A stretch of 39,166 bases of DNA from assembly GCA_035267185.1 (NCBI GenBank), contig DATFLY010000155.1, positions 1-39,166 of the forward strand, given 5' to 3'. The position numbers were made by a program, and so were the translations under genes. A model generated the notes under the pieces. That model saw only the letters and a list, made by a program, of their open reading frames with translations, was not told the DNA's origin and ran no database searches. Numbering within the stretch: the first letter of the stretch is position 1; the number at the start of each line of letters is the position of its first letter. Positions 16,497 to 24,432 of the stretch are shown here, piece by piece. The DNA comes from JAUIBE01 sp035267185. GTDB taxonomy: Bacteria > Pseudomonadota > Gammaproteobacteria > Xanthomonadales > SZUA-36.

Positions 16497-18473
16497 ATGA
16501 AAGCGCAAATCAGGACTATTCAATCAGCACTTATACTGCTCCTGGCGTTGGCCAACGTCAGTGCTTCGGCAACAAATAACGGGGATGAGTCCAGTTCTTT
16601 TGTGCTTTTGTCGAGTAGCTCGCCATTGAAAATGGAGGCCATTCCATCACCAGGTGATCCGGGTCATGAGCTTCCGGCACGGCTGGAGGAACGAATCGCC
16701 AGCCGCAAAAAAATCCAATCGGATGATTCTGTAACCGAAGGCTCCGGCGGAAGCGTGATGTTTGACCTGCCGATCAGAAAAGGCATTACCAATTCGAATC
16801 CTGGTTTTTACTCCATTTCCAATTTTGTCGATCAGGACCTGATGGCTCCGGACATGCTGCTGGATTACAACTGCGGCGAGCGTACCTATGATCTTGAAAA
16901 TGGCCTCAATCACAACGGCATCGATTATTTTAATTTTCCATATTCCTGGTTGATGATGGACCAGGACGGCTCCGTTGTCGTGGCAGCAGCTGATGGCACG
17001 ATTATCGAAAAGCACGATGGCGAAGATGACATGAGCTGTGCATTTTCGGAATCCGCGCGGGCCAACGAAATCTGGCTGGAGCATGCTGATGGTTCTGCGA
17101 CGGTCTATACACACCTGAAGAAAAACTCCACGACAGCAAAGCAAGAGGGCGATACGGTCGAAGCTGGTGAATACCTTGGGGTCGTTGGGAGTTCCGGTTT
17201 TTCTACCGGACCGCATCTGCATTTTGGCGTTTACGATTCGGGAAATAACCTGATCGAACCCTACGAGGGCGCATGTAATAGTCTGAATGACGATAGCCGG
17301 TGGAATGAGCAACCTGACTATTACGAAACAGGAATCACCCTGATTGCATCCCATGACGCTCAGCCAGTGGTACCTGATTGCCCGACCATCGAGGAACCGA
17401 ATTTTCAGAATGAATTCTCTGCCGGCGATACGGCGTATTTTTCAGCGTTTTTCAGGGATGCGTTGACAGGAATCATTGGCTCCATCGAAATTCGGGATCC
17501 CAGCGGAATAACGGTCGTGAACTTCGGTAACTTTGAATGGACGCAGTCTGATCATGCAGCGGGTGCGAGCGTGATCACAGGTGCAGTTGAGTTTCCTTCA
17601 AACGCCGAAAGCGGTGAATACACACTTCGGGTCACATATGGTTCAGCGGTCCAGGAGCACAAGTTCTACATTGATTCCTCCCCACCCACTCCACCCGGAG
17701 CAACGGTTGCCAATAATGCCCAGAACGGGTTATTTTTTGATCCTGGAAAGGATGGCGAAGGCTACAACTTCGTCACCACGGCATCCGGCACCATCATATA
17801 TTTCTATGGAAGCGATAAGTTCGGAAATCGCCTGTGGCTGATTTCTGACCTGATTCCCGGCAGTTTCAGGCCTGGCTCGAATATTGAAGTCACCATGTTT
17901 GAGTCCACCGGCGGTACTTTTGGCTCGCCTGTTCCCAGTGCCCGCGGTCTGTCTGTCTGGGGCACGCTGGTGGTCAGGTTCTCTGATTGCGACAATGCCG
18001 TGGCAACGCTCAACGGGGTCGATGGCAACAAGGTATCGAACCTGATCAAGCTGGCAGGCGTTGCAGGGACAGACTGCACCGACGGCGGTGTAACAGCCGA
18101 CTCTCCCTGGTCTGGATTGTGGTTTGCAATTGCTGATGAAGGTGAAGGCTATAACCTGGTGGTCGCACCCAATGGCGCCATTTTGTACTTCTATGGCTTC
18201 AAGTCAGATGGACGCAGGTTGTGGCTGATCAGTGACCTGGTGGTCGATCAGCTACAGGTTGGCGCGAGTGTTGCAGCGGACATGTACGAGGCCACCCAGG
18301 GTGACTTTGAAAACCCGGTTCCGAGTGCGCAGGCACTGGTGTTGTGGGGCAGTGCAATCATCACCCTGATCGACTGTTCGAACATGACCATCGAACTGAT
18401 TGGCAGTGATGGCAGCAAGACCAGCGTGACGATTCGTCTGGCTGGCGTGATTGGACTTGAATGCAGCGAATGA
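16497..18473 (+). CDS. Exported M23 (LytM-type) metallopeptidase with duplicated C-terminal domain
   Basis: A 658-residue secreted zinc endopeptidase. ATG 16497 has AGGGA six bases upstream and gives a Sec signal peptide (to about VSASA, residue 25); an earlier GTG at 16467 lacks this. The peptidase core spans about 135-255: HNGID (His139, Asp143), VYTHL (His206) and GPHLHFG (His240, His242), all expected ligands. A beta-sandwich-like region follows (about 290-400). The C-terminus is a tandem repeat, units about 411-526 and 540-656, each with GEGYN, a YFYG-RLWLISDL core, PVPSA, a Cys-bearing strand and a LAG...C ending. Similar GEGYN/YFYG repeats occur in secreted proteins of Xanthomonadales relatives. 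It likely cuts peptidoglycan or glycine-rich proteins outside the cell. Confidence 0.92.
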   Translation: MKAQIRTIQSALILLLALANVSASATNNGDESSSFVLLSSSSPLKMEAIPSPGDPGHELPARLEERIASRKKIQSDDSVTEGSGGSVMFDLPIRKGITNSNPGFYSISNFVDQDLMAPDMLLDYNCGERTYDLENGLNHNGIDYFNFPYSWLMMDQDGSVVVAAADGTIIEKHDGEDDMSCAFSESARANEIWLEHADGSATVYTHLKKNSTTAKQEGDTVEAGEYLGVVGSSGFSTGPHLHFGVYDSGNNLIEPYEGACNSLNDDSRWNEQPDYYETGITLIASHDAQPVVPDCPTIEEPNFQNEFSAGDTAYFSAFFRDALTGIIGSIEIRDPSGITVVNFGNFEWTQSDHAAGASVITGAVEFPSNAESGEYTLRVTYGSAVQEHKFYIDSSPPTPPGATVANNAQNGLFFDPGKDGEGYNFVTTASGTIIYFYGSDKFGNRLWLISDLIPGSFRPGSNIEVTMFESTGGTFGSPVPSARGLSVWGTLVVRFSDCDNAVATLNGVDGNKVSNLIKLAGVAGTDCTDGGVTADSPWSGLWFAIADEGEGYNLVVAPNGAILYFYGFKSDGRRLWLISDLVVDQLQVGASVAADMYEATQGDFENPVPSAQALVLWGSAIITLIDCSNMTIELIGSDGSKTSVTIRLAGVIGLECSE

Positions 18474-18507
18474 AGACCGCATCCCGGGCCCGGGGTGAGC
18501 ACGGAGT

Positions 18508-19491
18508 TCAGGGCTGTTGTTGTTTCGCTACTATTTCCAGGCCCTGCGCCACGCTGATGGGTGCAACATAGCCAAAGTCGCGGCGCGCGGCTGTTCCGTC
18601 AAACCAGTGCGAAGAACACATCTGGGCCACCATGAATCGGGTCAGTGACGGTTCGGAGTCAATTCTGAACAGGCGCCAGCAATGTTCCATGGCGCTGGCA
18701 GCAAACCTGGCCACGCCAGGTGGAATTTTCCTGATGCGCGCGTCTACACCCGCAGCCTTCAACAATTTCAGTATGAAATCGCCCTGTAGCTGCGGTTCGT
18801 TGTTGGTGATGAAATATGCTTTCCCGGCACAGCGAGCGTTATCGCACAGTTCCATGAAAGCCTGGATATGCGCCCTGGCGCTGTTTTCCACGAACACCGC
18901 ATCCGACTTCTTTTCAGGGGCAGGCAGGAAAAGCCGGTTGTTTGTGGCCCGATCAATCAGGCGTGGCAGAAAATGCGGGTCGCCAGGGCCCCAGGTCAGG
19001 TGAGGGCGCAGCACCAGGGTGCGCAGGTTTGGCTCATTTGCCTCGCGCACCATCTTGTCCGCGGCAATTTTTGAGGCCTGGTACGGCATCAATGGTTCGC
19101 TCACCAGTGGCAGCGACTCATCGCCACCTTCAATATCCTGACCGTTCAGCACCACGCTTGGTGAGCTTGTGTAAACCATTTTGCCGACGTTGGTATTGCG
19201 ACATGCGTCGAGCACATTGGCTGTGCCTTTAACATTGATGGATTCAAATTCAGCCGGATCGCCCCAGAGATTGGCGAGTGCTGCGAGGTGAATGACACCT
19301 TCACATCCTGATACAGCACTGGTTACGGCGTCAATGTTGCGAATGTCACCTTCAAAACTCTCAACGCCCAGGGCCTGGAGGTGTTCAGCCGGGGTTCGCT
19401 GGAATGCAACGACGGAGTGGCCGGCAACGGCAAGTTGTCGACAGACAGAGGAACCAAGGAAACCGCCCCCACCGGTTACCAGTATTTTCAT
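18508..19491 (-). CDS. oleD: OleD-like NAD(P)-dependent 3-beta-HSD family reductase
   Basis: A 327-residue short-chain dehydrogenase of the extended 3-beta-hydroxysteroid dehydrogenase type. In the ole pathway OleD reduces the 2-alkyl-3-ketoacid made by OleA to the 2-alkyl-3-hydroxyacid. Motifs: Rossmann TGGGGFLG at 6-13, VYTSSPSVVLNG (Ser near 109-111), catalytic YQASK (Tyr137, Lys141), and LRPHLTWGPGDPHFLPRLI, which is very close to OleD proteins. It follows the OleC-like gene by 6 bases and is last in the oleA-oleC-oleD order. By itself it could be another 3-beta-HSD enzyme; the neighbours make OleD the best call. Confidence 0.85.
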   Translation of the reverse strand: MKILVTGGGGFLGSSVCRQLAVAGHSVVAFQRTPAEHLQALGVESFEGDIRNIDAVTSAVSGCEGVIHLAALANLWGDPAEFESINVKGTANVLDACRNTNVGKMVYTSSPSVVLNGQDIEGGDESLPLVSEPLMPYQASKIAADKMVREANEPNLRTLVLRPHLTWGPGDPHFLPRLIDRATNNRLFLPAPEKKSDAVFVENSARAHIQAFMELCDNARCAGKAYFITNNEPQLQGDFILKLLKAAGVDARIRKIPPGVARFAASAMEHCWRLFRIDSEPSLTRFMVAQMCSSHWFDGTAARRDFGYVAPISVAQGLEIVAKQQQP

Positions 19492-19497
19492 GCCGAA

Positions 19498-21198
19498 TCA
19501 GACTTTGACTTTTCCGGCGGCCCACTCAGAAAGCGCAGCGCGCGGGATGGCCGCTGAATTCAGCGGGTCTGTTGGAAATCCTGGATGAAACAACACGGTA
19601 CGAACACTGCGAGTCAGGCCACAGCTCTGTGCAAGTTGCAGCAAGTCGAAGTGCACGCGTTCATTGTCTGCCGGTCTCAGTTTATGACGCAGTTCTATGC
19701 ACAGCACCGGCATCTGGCGGCCAGTTGGCCCGACACCCACCAATGCAGTGTGACGCACATCGGGATGCTGGTTGAAAAGTGCCTCAGCCTGATCCGGGTA
19801 GAGGGTTTCTTCCCCGGTATTGATGCGCTGAGACTTGCGACCGCAGTACCAGAGCCGCCCATTGCCATCGATCGAACCCATGTCACCCATGCGGTGCCAT
19901 GAATCCCCGGATTCATCGGGAATGCTGGCATGCGTGGTCTGTTCTTCCTGGTTCCAGTATTCGGTTGAACAATGTGGACCCCTGACGATGATTTCTCCAA
20001 CCATGCCCGGGGGCAGAACCGGTGCATCAAGCATGCTTTTGTACTTGCCGTCGCTGGGCCCAATCACTTTGACTTCTGTGTTGTCTGCCGGCTGGCCGAC
20101 ACACACGCCTTCGCCTGACTCCATCATTTCTTCAACTGTGCTGTCGACATCATGATTGGTCACAACCGTTGCCGGAAAACACTCTGCGCTGCCATAAGCG
20201 GTGTAAATTCTTGCCTCGTCATGCAATGCGTTTTCGAGGCTTGCAATCACTTCCATTCGCGGAGTGGCACTGAAGGTGATGATTCTGCGAACCAGGGGCA
20301 GCTTGATGTCTTCTTGTTTGACATGCTCTGCCAGCGTTTTCATCAGGGCCGGTGAAAGACACAGGTTGCTGACCTTGTAGGCCTCAATGGCCTGGACCAG
20401 GCGCTTTGCGTCGGCCTGGTCAGGCTGGCTGTTGTCGACGTCAATCACTGCTGAAACAACATTCAATGCAGGATCAAAGACCGTGAACAGGGGATGGGTG
20501 GAAAGACTGACCTCGTTCGCCTCGATATCGAAAGTCTCGCGCATCACATCCGCCTGGGCTGAAATCTGGCCATGCTGATGAGCCACACATTTTGGTGCAC
20601 CATCATTCCCGGCCGTAAACGAAATGGCTGCGATATCCCCCGGCATGGAATGATGAAAAATTTCGCGGGAGTCGCCCATTCCGATTTTGTAAAGTGCCTT
20701 CATGCCGGTGGCAACACCTGGAATCGACCGACCTGTGCTGATCGAAAGCTGACATGTGGGTTTGCCCCAGCCCTTCATCTTCCGTTGCAGATTGGCACGG
20801 GGCGAGCCAACGAATGCCTTTGGTTCGGTTTCTTCAAAGCATTTGGCAAGCCCTTCAGGTGACATGCCGGGGCTGACCAGCACCGGAACCGCTCCCAGCT
20901 TGAACAGGGCAATAATCATAACGGTAAGGGGCAATCCGGGATCGGCCATCAGCAGTACGCGGTCTCCGGTCCCGATGCCATTTTCTTCAAGCCCGCGTGC
21001 GTATGCATTAGTAAGCTCGTTGAATTCGAGAAAAGTGTAGCTGGAATTTTTCTTTGCGCCGACATGCCGCGCGCCGGGGCAGTGGATAGCAGTTGCGCCC
21101 GCCCGGCGCTCTGCCTGCCAGCGCAATGCACCGGCGATATTACAAAAATTCGCGGTATGCCAAGACTTGGTCACTGGACTGTCCATGTTTCGATTCAT
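19498..21198 (-). CDS. oleC: OleC-like AMP-binding enzyme with altered active-site motifs
   Basis: An ANL-superfamily protein (566 residues from ATG 21198; a TTG at 21225 and an ATG at 21186 are alternatives). OleC turns the hydroxyacid into a beta-lactone with ATP. The overall layout agrees: FCNIAGALRWQAER and AIHCPG at the N-terminus, GMVGEIIVRGP, the A7-A8 region HRMGDMGSIDGNGRLWYCGRK and the end FHPGFPTDPLNSAAIPRA. The ATP loop reads FTAGNDGAPKCVAHQHG (T195 to C204) where TSGSTGxxKGV is usual, and A5 reads YGSAECFP instead of YGATE. At the end, where OleC proteins that I recall read DxRHNAKI, this one has DPLNSAAI, so the catalytic lysine position is alanine (near 550). Activity may be changed or lost. 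It lies between oleA (134 bases) and oleD (6 bases). Confidence 0.82.
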   Translation of the reverse strand: MNRNMDSPVTKSWHTANFCNIAGALRWQAERRAGATAIHCPGARHVGAKKNSSYTFLEFNELTNAYARGLEENGIGTGDRVLLMADPGLPLTVMIIALFKLGAVPVLVSPGMSPEGLAKCFEETEPKAFVGSPRANLQRKMKGWGKPTCQLSISTGRSIPGVATGMKALYKIGMGDSREIFHHSMPGDIAAISFTAGNDGAPKCVAHQHGQISAQADVMRETFDIEANEVSLSTHPLFTVFDPALNVVSAVIDVDNSQPDQADAKRLVQAIEAYKVSNLCLSPALMKTLAEHVKQEDIKLPLVRRIITFSATPRMEVIASLENALHDEARIYTAYGSAECFPATVVTNHDVDSTVEEMMESGEGVCVGQPADNTEVKVIGPSDGKYKSMLDAPVLPPGMVGEIIVRGPHCSTEYWNQEEQTTHASIPDESGDSWHRMGDMGSIDGNGRLWYCGRKSQRINTGEETLYPDQAEALFNQHPDVRHTALVGVGPTGRQMPVLCIELRHKLRPADNERVHFDLLQLAQSCGLTRSVRTVLFHPGFPTDPLNSAAIPRAALSEWAAGKVKV

Positions 21199-21331
21199 CC
21201 CTGAGTTCGCCAACGTGGTTAGCAAATGATCGACCTGTTGCCGACCCCTATGTAGGCCAGATCCCTCTGCACCTGCCTGAAATCATAACCTTTTCAGGGG
21301 CGGGATAAAACCAAATCGACAGTTTTCGCTT

Positions 21332-22348
21332 TTACCAGAGAACTTCAGCCATGGAACAGTTGAGCCCGGATCCGATTCCCATCAGGGCCACCCGGTCCCC
21401 TTTTCTGACCTTGCCAAGCTCAACGGCATGGGCCAGGGTGATTGGTACTCCGGCAGGTCCGATATTGCCGAACTCCTGGAAAATGGTATGAATTTTGCTG
21501 CGCTCCAGGCCCAGGAGCTCGATGATGGATTCGGTATGAATTCTGCTGACCTGGTGAATCACGATCACATCCATCCTGTCTGCGTGCCATTGCATCGTCT
21601 CAATGGCAGCAGCATAGGTTTGTCGGGCAAGACCGAGTCCTTCCTTCAGCAATACGCGAGTGTCTGTTTCCATCCACTCCATCTGGCCTTTACAGAGTTG
21701 ATTAAACTGCGAAGCAGAGCGGGTGATGCAACCGGTATAACGATGGCCGTCGGGGCACAATCGGGCATCAGACATCACCATTGCCGCCGCGCCGGAACCG
21801 AGTGTCAGTGAGGCGAATTGAGCGCGGAATTGCGATTCATCGACATCATCACCCAGCAATCTTTCGATTGTCGCATCGGTAATGGGGCCACTGGTTTCGC
21901 CATCGACGATCAGGGCATGAGCAATGTCGCCCCGTTCGATCATGCGCGCAGCGATATCCATGCCGTTCATAAATCCAAGGCAGGCGTTGCCGACGTCAAA
22001 ATTCAGGCACTCCGAACTCAGGCCCAGGTTGCCGTGGACGATACAGGCCGTGGATGGTTCCAGGTAATCACGACAAACTGAAGTATTGATGATCAACCCG
22101 ATATCGGACCTGTCAATGTTGGTGTGACCGAGAACTTTTTCCGCCGCCAGGGTCGCGGCATCAGAAGGGAGTGTTCCGTTTTCCCACACCCGTCGAGCAG
22201 TAATTCCGGTCTTGTCCTCGATGATATTGGCAGGCATGCCCAGCCGATCCAGGGTGGTCCTGAGTCGATTACAGATGTCGAGAGATGTAAGGCGTACCGG
22301 AGGCTCTATCGCTGCAAGCGAATGAACCACTACGTTTTGGAAGTGCAT
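21332..22348 (-). CDS. oleA: OleA, head-to-head acyl-CoA condensing thiolase-fold enzyme
   Basis: Joins two acyl-CoA molecules by non-decarboxylative Claisen condensation to a 2-alkyl-3-ketoacid. From the ATG at 22348 the protein has 338 residues, the size of Xanthomonas campestris OleA, and begins MHFQNVVVHSLAAIEPP, in line with that family. The frame is open to 22405, but this adds a 19-residue tail without support. Catalytic residues: Glu97 (YLEPSTA), Cys123 (FDVGNACLGFMNGM), His265 (VIVIHQVS) and Asn295 (GNIGPAG). The spacings Glu-Cys 26, Cys-His 142 and His-Asn 30 equal those of X. campestris OleA (117, 143, 285, 315). It is first in the oleA-oleC-oleD group and divergent from the PPTase gene. 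FabH is the alternative, but the EPSTA segment and context favour OleA. Confidence 0.92.
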   Translation of the reverse strand: MHFQNVVVHSLAAIEPPVRLTSLDICNRLRTTLDRLGMPANIIEDKTGITARRVWENGTLPSDAATLAAEKVLGHTNIDRSDIGLIINTSVCRDYLEPSTACIVHGNLGLSSECLNFDVGNACLGFMNGMDIAARMIERGDIAHALIVDGETSGPITDATIERLLGDDVDESQFRAQFASLTLGSGAAAMVMSDARLCPDGHRYTGCITRSASQFNQLCKGQMEWMETDTRVLLKEGLGLARQTYAAAIETMQWHADRMDVIVIHQVSRIHTESIIELLGLERSKIHTIFQEFGNIGPAGVPITLAHAVELGKVRKGDRVALMGIGSGLNCSMAEVLW

Positions 22349-22546
22349 GCTTTCGGCCGAGTGGGGTAAGGGGGAAGAAGTATGGGCGTGTGCCAAGCCA
22401 TTCAAGACTTTGGTACTGACGTGGACACCGTCATCGAGCCCATGTTTTCAACAGGGTAGCCGGATTATTCCTGACAGGCATCAGGATTACAGTCCTTATA
22501 TACTGCCGTGGGAGAAGTAATTGGCGTGGGACAACAGGAAGCAATT

Positions 22547-23311
22547 GTGGACAACATGCAGTGGGTAACCGAGGTGAAATTTTCTCCCCGGCAATTGCCG
22601 CTGGGTCAGATTGCCGTTCCTGCTGAACCCACGGTCCATCTCTGGCATCTTGATCTTGAAGCCCTTTGGAAAACCCTGGCAACGGCACTGGGCGACGAAT
22701 CCAGCGAGGACCAGGATCAACCGCTCGCCCTGACCATGGGCCAGCTCCGTTTTGCTCGCCGTTTTTATCTCCGGATGCTGCTTGGTGCATACCTTGGCAT
22801 TCCCGGCAAGGATGTCGCGCTTGATCGAAGCGCCCGGGGAAAGCCGATTCTGGATTACAGGCGATACGGGCAGGGGCTGCATTTCAGCCTGGCCAAGAGT
22901 GGCCAGCGCCTTTTGATCGGAATTGCCGGTGAATCTGAAATCGGCGTAGACCTGGAAATCGGTAATCGCAAGCCACGCAATGCCACGCGTCTGGCGAAGC
23001 GATTCTTCACGAATCAGGAAGCCCGGGCGGTTTATGCACTGGAGGAGGGTGAACGTGATGCCGAGTTCATGCGGATCTGGGCGTGCAAGGAGGCTGTTGC
23101 AAAGGCTTCAGGGCACGGGATTGCCAACCGTTTCTGTCGCTTTTCAGTTGACGCTGCCTGTGGCGCTTCGCCCACAGTTGTCGAGGATCCCGATCATTCA
23201 CCCGAAGACTGGAAACTGGCGCTGGTGATACCGGAGTGCGGCTACCTCGCCGCAGTGGCGGTTCGGCAACCTGCGCTCCAACTGGAAGGATTTCGAATCA
23301 AAGCCAACTGA
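22547..23311 (+). CDS. Sfp-type 4'-phosphopantetheinyl transferase
   Basis: Transfers the phosphopantetheine arm of CoA to acyl or peptidyl carrier proteins. The protein has about 254 residues from GTG 22547, which has AGGAAG six to seven bases upstream; the frame also opens at GTG 22508 and holds ATG 22556. Motifs: RGKPIL (RxKP) near 105, HFSLAKSG, IGVDLEIG with the Mg-binding Asp/Glu, RFFTNQEARAVYAL, and WACKEAVAKASGHGI. A possible -10 TATACT lies at 22499. The gene is divergent from oleA and abuts the next convergent gene, the two stop codons forming the palindrome TGATCA. No carrier-protein or PKS/NRPS gene is in the window; it may be the genome's general PPTase. Confidence 0.9.
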   Translation: MDNMQWVTEVKFSPRQLPLGQIAVPAEPTVHLWHLDLEALWKTLATALGDESSEDQDQPLALTMGQLRFARRFYLRMLLGAYLGIPGKDVALDRSARGKPILDYRRYGQGLHFSLAKSGQRLLIGIAGESEIGVDLEIGNRKPRNATRLAKRFFTNQEARAVYALEEGERDAEFMRIWACKEAVAKASGHGIANRFCRFSVDAACGASPTVVEDPDHSPEDWKLALVIPECGYLAAVAVRQPALQLEGFRIKAN

Positions 23312-23710
23312 TCAGTTTTTTCGAACGATCCAGTTAACCAGCCAGCCTGCAATGACGGCACCTGCCATGATCAGGAATCCAACCGAGACTTTCGTGCCCA
23401 GAATTGCCATTATCGGCAGGCCAACGCCTGTTGCCACGAGGGGCAGAACGCGCTTCATGCTCTGATGCATATCCAGGGTCAGTGCCAGGAATGAAAATCC
23501 GGTCGCCCACAGGAATGCTGCGAAGATCAACTTAAGTCCCGGGGTCAGGGCAATCCAGGTGAAAGCAAGGACAAGGACCAAAGCAATGGTCGCTGCCAGA
23601 CCAAATCGAATGACCCTGGTTACGAAAGCAACTGGCTTCATTTTTGGTAAATGTTTGTTTCCACTGAGCGTCGTTGGTTCTGCATTCCAGGAAACTAATC
23701 GAGTGTTCAT
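23312..23710 (-). CDS. Small membrane protein under a TetR-type operator
   Basis: A 132-residue protein with a polar 30-residue N-terminus and then four likely transmembrane segments (about 33-55, 57-77, 87-105 and 109-128). I recognise no family with certainty. ATG 23710 has AGGAG nine bases upstream. An 18-bp dyad at 23733-23750 sits just upstream of that ribosome site, and a near-identical dyad precedes the tetR gene, so TetR control is very likely. The gene lies 57 bases after the tetR stop. Regulated small membrane proteins of this kind often act in stress or lipid responses, but nothing in the sequence shows the function. Confidence 0.75.
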   Translation of the reverse strand: MNTRLVSWNAEPTTLSGNKHLPKMKPVAFVTRVIRFGLAATIALVLVLAFTWIALTPGLKLIFAAFLWATGFSFLALTLDMHQSMKRVLPLVATGVGLPIMAILGTKVSVGFLIMAGAVIAGWLVNWIVRKN

Positions 23711-23732
23711 GATGTTATGCTCCTTCCAAGAT

Positions 23733-23750
23733 ACTTACTAATAAGTAAGG
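23733..23750. promoter_or_regulatory. Probable TetR operator of the small membrane protein gene
   Basis: ACTTACTAATAAGTAAGG is a 6-6-6 dyad (ACTTAC / GTAAGG, one mismatch at the outer base). It lies 23-40 bases upstream of the start codon at 23710, where a repressor would block the promoter. The same dyad with a near-identical centre occurs upstream of tetR at 24378. Confidence 0.8.
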
Positions 23751-23767
23751 TAATAAATCAAATTTTT

Positions 23768-24346
23768 TTAAGCCTTGATTCCCAGTTCCAGGCGAATCTG
23801 GGCAAAAACCTGCTGCAGGTAATCTTCACCATGGATTCTGAATAATTGTCTTGCGCCCTGAACCGTAGCGCCAATGCTGATTGCCTTTGCTTTTGGCTCA
23901 CCTCTGAAATCGAACTCTTCCTGCTCGCGCCCGACTTCCAGAACCCTGACAAGCCAATTGAACAGTTCTTTTGCGAAACAACCATTGGCGCTCTTGATGT
24001 CTTCATCGACCTGGTCATAGTCCGCCGCAACAACACCCAGAACGCAAACCGGGCGGCCATTGCGACACTGGTACAGCGTGTAACTGAAAAGACCCTCCAG
24101 TTGTTGCGTGGCAGAACCACCGTACGCCATGAATTCTGCAGTGTTTTTGCGCAGGACATCATGCTGTTCTTCAATCAGTGCACGAATCAGGTCGTTCTTG
24201 CTGGGGAAGTGATAATGAATGGCAGCATTCTTGACACCCAGCGGGCTGGAAATATCCCGATAGCTGAACCCGTTCACACCGTGCTGCATCATTAACTCTG
24301 ATGCTTTATCGATGATTTGTGTCCTGGTGTCAGTGGCAGCTTTCAT
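23768..24346 (-). CDS. TetR/AcrR-family transcriptional regulator
   Basis: A 192-residue repressor. The N-terminal helix-turn-helix domain (about 5-52) reads RTQIIDKASELMMQHGVNGF, SYRDISSPLGVKNAAIHYHF, then PSKNDLIRALI. The C-terminal ligand domain has a Cys- and Gly-bearing segment (CRNGRPVCVLGVVAADYDQVDEDI) resembling the TetR_C type seen in AcuR/YxaF-like proteins. The ligand is unknown. Matching dyads are found upstream of its own start (24378-24395) and of the next gene (23733-23750), indicating autoregulation and control of the membrane protein. Confidence 0.92.
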   Translation of the reverse strand: MKAATDTRTQIIDKASELMMQHGVNGFSYRDISSPLGVKNAAIHYHFPSKNDLIRALIEEQHDVLRKNTAEFMAYGGSATQQLEGLFSYTLYQCRNGRPVCVLGVVAADYDQVDEDIKSANGCFAKELFNWLVRVLEVGREQEEFDFRGEPKAKAISIGATVQGARQLFRIHGEDYLQQVFAQIRLELGIKA

Positions 24347-24377
24347 AATGTTTCTGTGTTCCTGGTCAATTCAAAAT

Positions 24378-24395
24378 ACTTACTAGTAGGTAAGT
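24378..24395. promoter_or_regulatory. Probable TetR operator of tetR (autoregulatory)
   Basis: ACTTACTAGTAGGTAAGT is a perfect outer dyad (ACTTAC-N6-GTAAGT), 32-49 bases upstream of the tetR start codon. With flanks it shares ATACTTACTA and GTAAG with the site at 23733, which makes chance unlikely. Confidence 0.82.
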
Positions 24396-24432
24396 TTACA
24401 TGAAAAACTTCTGATTGCAAGTTTTTCTGATA

